Shown here piece after piece: positions 1 through 4,807 of a stretch of 9,577 bases of DNA (the stretch's first letter is position 1; the number at the start of each line of letters is the position of its first letter). The stretch is taken from positions 1 through 9,577 of the forward strand of contig URTN01000015.1 of the NCBI GenBank assembly GCA_900550795.1. The letters run 5' to 3'. The position numbers and the translations under genes are program-made. The notes under the pieces are model-generated. The model saw only the letters and a list, made by a program, of their open reading frames with translations. It was not told where the DNA came from and ran no database searches. The DNA is from an uncultured Mollicutes bacterium. GTDB taxonomy: Bacteria; Bacillota_I; Bacilli_A; RFN20; CAG-826.

Positions 1-1507
1 ATCCAGTTACTTTCTTATAGATACCATCGGCATTGGCGTGTGATTCCATTTCGAAGGTTGGAAGGACTTCGGTTAATTTGCCATCATCGGTTTGGACTTT
101 TAATCCAGATGGGCAATCGATTTCTTTACCTGTTTTGGAATTGACCCAGCTAGCTTTAGCAGTAGCGGAGAAGGTCTTCTTTTCTTGCATGTTAGTGAAG
201 AAATTGGTTAAAGCAGAGATATCAACGGCTTCTGGATAAACTGGGTTAGCCATCCAGCTTGCGACTGGAGCAATAGTAGTAGTTCCAACATCAGAGATTT
301 GTACACCTAAGGATAATTGTCCACCGTTATAAGGAACGTTTTGGACTATTTGGCCATTGGAAGCGACTGGATAGAACATTGCAAATGTGCCATCTTTTCC
401 TAATAAGGCAGCCATTCCAGCAACTTCGGCTCTAGTAGCTTGCTTAACTAAATTTTCGATAAAGTAGAAGGATCCAGGTGCTAATCTTTCATAAAGTGTG
501 CTGATGTTGGTGTCATATTTATCAATAGCAACAGCTTCTAGTATATAGGCTCCGGTAGGTTCGCCTTTATTTATTATTTCTTCCCATTTGGTTCCTCCGA
601 CATTACCGTCGGAATTGAAGGCACCGAAACCATATGATTCTGGGGAACGTCCTTTGCCAGGGGTGACTTTGAATTGGTCAGCAACGAATTCTAATTCATC
701 ATTACTATTTGCCCTTGCAATGGCAGTATAGGCATAATATTTGCCGTCTTTGCCTTTCATTGAACCTTCGAAATTGAAGTCATCTTTATTTTCGCCAGAA
801 GTTCCAAGGACTGCATAGAAGTCCTTATCGACGTATTCGACACCGGTGATGCTATTCATGATAGTGAAGTTGCGATCGATAGAATCAATGAACTTATTGA
901 ATTTAATTTTGTCTTTGGAGACAACTTTTCCTTCAATGGCTCTTTTTGTCTTACCGGCTTTGATTGTCAATAAGAAATCACCATAATCAACACCAGTGAC
1001 TTTGTGTCCATCGATTTCGATGGTTTCGGATTCGCTAGATAATGACCAGTTCTTGACTTTTGTAACAGTGACAAAATCTTCAACATTGATTGCGTTATCA
1101 TCACCGATAACGATTTCGCTTGGTACTTTCTCTTCATCAAAGACAATGTTGCCCCTGATATTGGCTTCCGGATCAGTGACGGTAATCTTGATTTCGAGCT
1201 TACCTTCGCTAGTCATGGCGGTTATAGTGACATCGCCTTCGCCAACACCAGTAACAGTGCCTTCGTTATCGACTGTAGCAATCTTGACGTTGCTAGAAAT
1301 CCATTTGACACCTTCTTCGGTCTTCTTTAGTCTTAAAACGATTGTACTTCCGATATCAACACTAGTGGCACTGGCGATGATTTCGTTTGCTTCAGTTTCA
1401 GATGTAGATGGTTCAGTAGAAGACTTGCTTTCACAAGCGACGCTACCAATAACTCCAACACCTAATAAAGCAACAACAGATAAAGTCTTTAAAATCTTGC
1501 TTTTCAT
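1..1507 (-). CDS. Big_2 (Ig-like) domain surface lipoprotein, 3' end outside window
   Basis: The minus-strand frame is open from ATG at 1507 to the window edge (502 codons, no stop), so the C-terminus is missing. It starts with a lipoprotein signal: KSK, a hydrophobic core, then SVAC with the lipidation cysteine at residue 25 and a Ser/Thr/Glu-rich linker. Residues about 43-110 read as a bacterial Ig-like group 2 domain, with the signatures VKWISSN, IATVDNEGTVTGVGEGDVTITA and ITVTD in order. A second, weaker Ig-like unit spans about 128-195 (NWSLSS, VTGVDYGDFLLTI). The remainder, about 200-502, is an extracellular region I do not recognise. The start is supported by AGAAAGGA a few bases upstream. 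Big_2 domains are common in adhesins and other surface proteins of Firmicutes, so a surface binding or structural role is possible, but no enzymatic function can be assigned. It reads in the same direction as the M6 protease gene behind it but is separated from it by a terminator. Confidence 0.85.
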   Translation of the reverse strand, partial: MKSKILKTLSVVALLGVGVIGSVACESKSSTEPSTSETEANEIIASATSVDIGSTIVLRLKKTEEGVKWISSNVKIATVDNEGTVTGVGEGDVTITAMTSEGKLEIKITVTDPEANIRGNIVFDEEKVPSEIVIGDDNAINVEDFVTVTKVKNWSLSSESETIEIDGHKVTGVDYGDFLLTIKAGKTKRAIEGKVVSKDKIKFNKFIDSIDRNFTIMNSITGVEYVDKDFYAVLGTSGENKDDFNFEGSMKGKDGKYYAYTAIARANSNDELEFVADQFKVTPGKGRSPESYGFGAFNSDGNVGGTKWEEIINKGEPTGAYILEAVAIDKYDTNISTLYERLAPGSFYFIENLVKQATRAEVAGMAALLGKDGTFAMFYPVASNGQIVQNVPYNGGQLSLGVQISDVGTTTIAPVASWMANPVYPEAVDISALTNFFTNMQEKKTFSATAKASWVNSKTGKEIDCPSGLKVQTDDGKLTEVLPTFEMESHANADGIYKKVTG

Positions 1508-1523
1508 AAATGTTCCTTTCTCA

Positions 1524-1574
1524 CTAAACTCATATGAGATTTAGTAGTAAAAACCTCATCGTTCCGTGAGGTTT
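1524..1574 (-). promoter_or_regulatory. Structured 5' leader of the Big_2 lipoprotein gene (two hairpins)
   Basis: Read on the minus strand, AAACCTCA (1567-1574) pairs perfectly with TGAGGTTT (1551-1558), with an 8-base loop, and is followed by a T run (TTTTT), so it resembles an intrinsic terminator. Immediately downstream, 1524-1544 forms a second hairpin from CTAAA/TTTAG arms around CTCATATGAG, with one unpaired base. The 3' arm of the first hairpin (TGAG) could alternatively pair with CTCA in the second. The structures lie between the candidate promoter and the ribosome binding site. This could be an attenuator or an mRNA-stabilising 5' structure. No known riboswitch class is recognised. 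Confidence 0.45.
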
Positions 1575-1581
1575 CCTATAT

Positions 1582-1609
1582 AACATAATGACAAAATAAA
1601 AAGTTGCAA
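1582..1609 (-). promoter_or_regulatory. Candidate promoter of the Big_2 lipoprotein gene
   Basis: On the minus strand, TTGCAA (1604-1609) serves as -35 and TATGTT (1582-1587) as -10, with a 16-base spacer. Each box matches consensus at about four of six positions. Transcription would start near 1575, just at the base of the first leader hairpin. It is a weak match, chosen because of its position and the AT-rich surroundings. Confidence 0.35.
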
Positions 1610-1703
1610 CTATTAAATTATAAATTTAAAGGGTTTTAGGATTATTGAGGCTAAAAATAGGCAAAAAGGATAAATTTTGTTACTTATTTAAATAAATCGG
1701 TAA

Positions 1704-1739
1704 CAAAAATAGCCCAAGGATTAGTTTCCAAGGGCTATT
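1704..1739 (-). terminator. Rho-independent terminator of the M6 protease gene
   Basis: On the minus strand, AATAGCCC (1732-1739) pairs with GGGCTATT (1708-1715) across a 16-base loop that may pair further through GG/CC. A T run follows at 1704-1709. It begins four bases after the TAG stop of the M6 protease gene and should separate that transcript from the Big_2 lipoprotein gene. Confidence 0.8.
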
Positions 1740-1742
1740 AAG

Positions 1743-3818
1743 CTATTTAGCAGTATTTACGAAATGGAGAGTAACGGTTGAATCAGTTTGGGAAACAACG
1801 TTGAAGTTCCATTTATTGGTGGAACCATCATTCCATTCAAGGTCATTAGGATAGAAGTCTCTAAGTTTGTAGTTAGAATACATATTTCCGCCATAATAAC
1901 CATTTTCTACTGTTTCATTATTGTATCTATAATCATCGGCGCCGAATAGGTTGGACATCATGCCGAATGAACTATAGTAGGTATTGGATGTAGTGGAATT
2001 GACTCCGCTAGGATAGATGACTTGAAGTAATCTATTATCGGAAGGTTCACCTGTTTTACCATCGCTAGAACGGGATGGGGTGTTATCGTGAGTTAGCTTG
2101 GCTGTGGTTTCGTAAACTTTGTTTGTGGTGTCTTTATATTCGACTGATCTTGGGGTATCGGTATAGTCAGTTACCTTGCTTTCCGATATTTTATTTCCAG
2201 CATCATCAAGTTGTCCTTTTGTCGAGGAAGACCTTGAATCGACGTGGAATATTTGGACACCTGGCTTTTCATATGTTCCGCCATGTCCATAGGCATTAGA
2301 TCCGCTTGAGCTTCCTTGTTGCCATTCTGGATAACCAGTGGAATCCATTTCGTTAACTCCGGTTGGAGTATAATATTCAACAATCAAATATTCATCATAT
2401 GGGGAACCATTCCATCCAGTTGAAGACTTTGGAACAAGTAGGAATTCACCTGTCTCGACATAGGAATTCAATGTGACGGTGAAGTTATCGCTAGTACCAT
2501 CGACTACTTTTGGGGCAACCCAGTTATAGAACATCTTGGTATAGGCGTTATGGTCGCCAACGTTATTATCCATCATGTCAACGCATCCGGCTGGGCCTTC
2601 GGTCTTGTCATAAGAATAGTAGTCAGGGGCACCCATCATGTGTCCAGTTTCGTGGATTATTGTATGGGCATCGACTTTCTTGCCACCAATGGCCGTTCCT
2701 TCTTTATATTCGGCATAATAGGCATTGGTTACAAAGTCCCATCTAGACCAGAACATCCTTCTTGGACCAGGATTATGGACATTTTTGGCTCCGCTAGCAT
2801 TGGTAGTATAGTTCCACCAGGCACTAGAAGAGGAAGATTGGTCGCCACTTGGGGTAAGTTGGCTGGTATTATAGACAATTTCGATACCGTCGATATATCC
2901 ATCTTTATCGGCGTCATATTCGGTCATGTCCATTCCCTTTTCAGTCTTTAGCCATTCGATAGCCTTGACTGCGATTTCTCTAGAAATATCGGTATTGGTA
3001 CTTGGGATGTCTTTATCTGATTTTGGATAGGTATAAGCATCAGTAACAACACCGCTGATATTCAATTTGCCAAAAGAGGCTTTCTTATAATAAGAGGATA
3101 AGGATTCCCATGGAGTTTCATTGGATTCAGCAAAGAAGGCTTCATGCAAGACTGTCTTTACAGTGTTGATATCATCAAAAATGGTATTTGTGAATTGGAC
3201 TGGGATGACTAGAATCTTTACATCTCCAGTAGTAGGCATACCATAACCTTCAAGGGTAGCGATGCCTGGATAATTGGCAACTTTATATTGAGCTAATTGG
3301 TCAGTTGTATAAGTGGTATAGCCTTTTCCTTCACTAGCGACTTCGACATTGCCTTTAACGACTTCGAAATCGGCAGTGGCCTTGAATCTCTTGCCAGATG
3401 TATATTGGATTTTAGCAGTATAAGATCCAGCTGGAAGATATTCACCAGCTTTATAAGTTAAACTTGTATCGTTTTTATTAACGATTTCGTATTCGGTCTT
3501 GAATTTATAGTTATTGACTTCTTTGTTGTTGGATGGATTTTCATCATCTTCAAAAAGTACGCTTGGCTTACAACCGTCATAGAAGGAAGCGCCTTCGCTG
3601 ATTGTTTGCTTGTCTAAAGTTACCTTGATACGTCTTGTTAAAGGGGTTGGGTTTGGTTCAGTTGTAGTTACTGTTGAATCTTCTGTTTCGGTTTGGCTGG
3701 AATTTATTGATTCGCTAGGACTGCTAGAGCTATTAGAGCTTTCATTTCCGCAGGCAACTAGAGTAACCAATGATAATCCAAGCAATGCGATTAGAGAATA
3801 TTTGTTCTTGTTTCTCAT
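1743..3818 (-). CDS. M6-family (immune inhibitor A-like) zinc metalloprotease lipoprotein
   Basis: This is a 691-residue protein with a lipoprotein signal (lipobox LVAC, cysteine 23) and a Ser/Glu/Thr-rich spacer at about 24-60, so it should be anchored to the outer face of the membrane. Residues about 62-155 look like a beta-rich, Ig-like pre-domain. The catalytic domain spans about 195-440. It starts at VKILVIPVQF, has a DxDxDGxID segment (D302-D310) typical of the M6 fold, and contains the zinc motif HETGHMMGAPD (H389, E390, H393, D399), followed by a Met-turn-like DMMDN at 414-418. A C-terminal region up to 691 includes the Tyr/Asn-rich stretch 610-660. The family hydrolyses proteins outside the cell, and all core catalytic residues are present. 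The start is supported by AAGGAG at 3825-3830 and by the signal peptide. The gene diverges from the plus-strand genes. The substrate is unknown; supplying peptides to the nearby Opp importer is an inference. Confidence 0.92.
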   Translation of the reverse strand: MRNKNKYSLIALLGLSLVTLVACGNESSNSSSSPSESINSSQTETEDSTVTTTEPNPTPLTRRIKVTLDKQTISEGASFYDGCKPSVLFEDDENPSNNKEVNNYKFKTEYEIVNKNDTSLTYKAGEYLPAGSYTAKIQYTSGKRFKATADFEVVKGNVEVASEGKGYTTYTTDQLAQYKVANYPGIATLEGYGMPTTGDVKILVIPVQFTNTIFDDINTVKTVLHEAFFAESNETPWESLSSYYKKASFGKLNISGVVTDAYTYPKSDKDIPSTNTDISREIAVKAIEWLKTEKGMDMTEYDADKDGYIDGIEIVYNTSQLTPSGDQSSSSSAWWNYTTNASGAKNVHNPGPRRMFWSRWDFVTNAYYAEYKEGTAIGGKKVDAHTIIHETGHMMGAPDYYSYDKTEGPAGCVDMMDNNVGDHNAYTKMFYNWVAPKVVDGTSDNFTVTLNSYVETGEFLLVPKSSTGWNGSPYDEYLIVEYYTPTGVNEMDSTGYPEWQQGSSSGSNAYGHGGTYEKPGVQIFHVDSRSSSTKGQLDDAGNKISESKVTDYTDTPRSVEYKDTTNKVYETTAKLTHDNTPSRSSDGKTGEPSDNRLLQVIYPSGVNSTTSNTYYSSFGMMSNLFGADDYRYNNETVENGYYGGNMYSNYKLRDFYPNDLEWNDGSTNKWNFNVVSQTDSTVTLHFVNTAK

Positions 3819-3824
3819 CTTGTT

Positions 3825-3830
3825 CTCCTT
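3825..3830 (-). promoter_or_regulatory. Ribosome binding site of the M6 protease gene
   Basis: AAGGAG on the minus strand lies six bases before the ATG at 3818, a close match to the Shine-Dalgarno consensus. It fixes the start chosen for the protease gene. Confidence 0.8.
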
Positions 3831-3845
3831 GATTTTTGCTAATGT

Positions 3846-3873
3846 AGTTTAATATCGAACTCGCATATGTCAA
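3846..3873 (-). promoter_or_regulatory. Candidate sigma-A type promoter of the M6 protease gene
   Basis: A perfect TTGACA -35 box (3868-3873, minus strand) is followed after 16 bases by TAAACT (3846-3851), matching the -10 consensus at four of six positions. The predicted start of transcription is near 3838, giving a short leader before the ribosome binding site. Confidence 0.5.
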
Positions 3874-3888
3874 ATATAATCGCATACG
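3861..3888 (-). repeat. Direct repeat TCGCATAYG flanking the protease -35 box
   Basis: On the plus strand, TCGCATATG (3861-3869) and TCGCATACG (3880-3888) are nearly identical 9-mers spaced 19 bases apart, close to two helical turns. The first overlaps the -35 box TTGACA and the second lies just upstream of it. The arrangement fits a pair of operator half-sites for a regulator of the protease gene, but the protein that binds is unknown. Confidence 0.35.
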
Positions 3889-4039
3889 CGCCTACACAAA
3901 GATAATCATACTCTTAAATAATGCAATTTTCCTTTATTTTCTTTTAAGGGAGTAATTGTTGGGGTTTTCCTTTACATTTTAGGTCGCAAGTACTTCTTAA
4001 AAAGTAATTTTAGTGGTTAAATCGTTTTGGTGATTTTAT
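3874..4039. other. Non-coding region between the protease promoter and the antitoxin-like ORF
   Basis: This AT-rich stretch has no ORF I can support. It contains GGTTTTCCTTTACA (3963-3976), which resembles GGTTTCCTTTTACA upstream of oppA (4743-4756). TTTACA could act as a -35 box, but no acceptable -10 box follows either copy. If the antitoxin-like ORF is not expressed, the gene-free interval extends to 4291. Confidence 0.4.
3991..4006. repeat. Short imperfect palindrome upstream of the antitoxin-like ORF
   Basis: TACTTCTTAAAAAGTA is a 16-base inverted repeat with one mismatched pair. It lies about 35 bases before the antitoxin-like ORF. Antitoxins often bind such palindromes in their own promoters, so it could be a relic operator. 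In AT-rich DNA it could also be chance. Confidence 0.2.
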
Positions 4040-4201
4040 ATGAACAAAGATGTAATGCCCCCAAGGGATATTGATTTATCAAGAATGAGCGAAAAAGAAT
4101 TTCATGAAAAAATAGAACGTGGATATAAAGAATGCAAAGAAGGTAAGACTACTAAAGCTGAAATTTATTTTGCTAAATTTAGGTCAACACATTCCTTTTA
4201 A
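4040..4201 (+). CDS. Truncated RelB/DinJ-like antitoxin (C-terminal half), orphan
   Basis: This is a 53-codon ORF. The segment PPRDIDLSRMSEKEFHEKIE, then RGYKECKEGKTTKAEIYFAKF, resembles the C-terminal tail common to many RelB/DinJ-type antitoxins of Firmicutes, which reads roughly as a DISRMSEEEF block, then an E-x-GY-x-D-x-x-x-GR block, then F-A-x-x-R. In that family this part wraps around the toxin. The N-terminal ribbon-helix-helix DNA-binding domain, some 45-50 residues, is absent: a stop lies three codons upstream at 4031 and I see no remnant in the other frames. No RelE/YafQ-like toxin follows. The ribosome binding site is weak (TGGTGA). It is probably a decayed gene, though a short expressed peptide cannot be excluded. 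The family match is from memory of the pattern, not from a search. Confidence 0.5.
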   Translation: MNKDVMPPRDIDLSRMSEKEFHEKIERGYKECKEGKTTKAEIYFAKFRSTHSF

Positions 4202-4212
4202 AAATAAAAATA

Positions 4213-4281
4213 GGGGAGGCATGTATTCAAATTCCATGGATTTTGCATTGCCCTTATTGTAAAAACCATTCTTTTGTATAA
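4213..4281 (+). pseudogene. Possible remnant of a cysteine-rich KTR-type small protein
   Basis: In the frame ending with TAA at 4279-4281, the translation ends ...CIQIPWILHCPYCKNHSFV. The WIL-x-CPxC-x-N pattern resembles the N-terminus of the cysteine-rich KTR proteins carried by Tn916/Tn1549-like conjugative elements, which begin approximately M-x-W-I-L-CPVCGNKTR and continue for about 55-100 residues with a second CPKC pair. Here the frame stops just after the first CPxC and has no ATG. A strong GGGGAGG ribosome binding site at 4213-4219 precedes it with no suitable start codon in this frame. The match covers fewer than 15 residues and could be coincidental. Confidence 0.25.
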
Positions 4282-4291
4282 ACTTACTTGC

Positions 4292-4687
4292 ATGAATAAA
4301 AAAAGAATCATTACTTCATTACTGATCGCCTCAATAATCGGAGTCATATCATTTGTTTCTATATTCTGTGGAAGGCGACTTTTTAACTACACGGGTCTAA
4401 CGGATGCCTTTTTTATATCAGGTGCAATAGTAGTTGGAATTGCAGGCTTGATATTCACGATTAGGACAGGTTCATTTGATGTACTTAATTATGGGGTTTA
4501 CCGTCTTTTTGAATCATTTAAAAAGGGAAATGAGAAAAAATGGGATACTGCTTTGGATTATAAAAACGAGCAAAATATCAAGAGGGAAAAGAACAAAATA
4601 ATCTATTGGCCTTATTTTGTTGTCTCTGGTGTATTTTTCATACTAGCAATCATATTTCTTGTCCTTTTTTACTTAAACATACGTTAA
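4292..4687 (+). CDS. DUF3899-like small membrane protein
   Basis: This is a 131-residue protein starting at ATG 4292. It has three hydrophobic segments: about 7-26 (ITSLLIASIIGVISFVSIF), about 38-56 (FFISGAIVVGIAGLIFTI) and about 110-130 (YFVVSGVFFILAIIFLVLF). A charged cytoplasmic loop rich in Lys and Glu lies between the second and third. The order LTDAFFISG, GLIF, FDVLNYGVYRLFESF, then a lysine-rich loop and a last membrane helix resembles the DUF3899 family, whose function is unknown. An upstream in-frame TTG at 4274 would add six residues, but the ATG gives the more natural K-rich start. Neither start has a clear ribosome binding site, so expression may be low. It stands alone between the debris region and the Opp locus. 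Confidence 0.7.
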   Translation: MNKKRIITSLLIASIIGVISFVSIFCGRRLFNYTGLTDAFFISGAIVVGIAGLIFTIRTGSFDVLNYGVYRLFESFKKGNEKKWDTALDYKNEQNIKREKNKIIYWPYFVVSGVFFILAIIFLVLFYLNIR

Positions 4688-4719
4688 AAGTACAAAATAA
4701 TCTTAAAAACTGCAAAAAG

Positions 4720-4734
4720 TAGTTGCAAATTTTT
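4720..4734 (+). promoter_or_regulatory. TAGTTGCAAATTTTT motif upstream of oppA, shared with the Big_2 gene
   Basis: This 15-mer occurs about 75-90 bases before the oppA start. A copy differing at one base (TAGTTGCAACTTTTT, minus strand 1598-1612) sits about 90-105 bases before the Big_2 lipoprotein start, where TTGCAA is the candidate -35 box. Here no good -10 box follows at the right spacing. The motif could be an activator site, a -35 region, or part of a weak hairpin (TGCAA/TTGCA then T run) ending the DUF3899 transcript. No convincing promoter for oppA was otherwise found in 4688-4807. Confidence 0.25.
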
Positions 4735-4807
4735 CTACAGGTGGTTTCCTTTTACACGCGTACTTGCTACGTGAATGTGTTTTTAATTAAAGAAGAAAGG
4801 AAAAAAT

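Noticed and set aside
996..1544. A 182-codon plus-strand open frame rich in Ser, Thr and Leu
   Set aside because: It lies antisense to the well-supported Big_2 lipoprotein gene, whose frame has a signal peptide, lipobox and domain matches. The low-complexity composition is what the reverse strand of such a gene gives.
2550..2951. A 133-codon plus-strand open frame inside the protease gene
   Set aside because: It is antisense to the catalytic domain coding sequence, with no ribosome binding site or recognisable features.
4219..4245. TTCAAATTCC resembling a tRNA T-loop
   Set aside because: No acceptor, D or anticodon arms can be built around it.
4221..4262. A 13-codon ORF just after GGGGAGG, as a possible leader peptide
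   Set aside because: The spacing between the ribosome binding site and the ATG is only one base, and no attenuator structure follows. The KTR-like frame explains the stretch slightly better.
4274..4291. TTG start giving a six-residue N-terminal extension of the DUF3899-like protein
   Set aside because: There is no ribosome binding site, and the added YKLTC residues are atypical before the Lys-rich membrane protein start at 4292.
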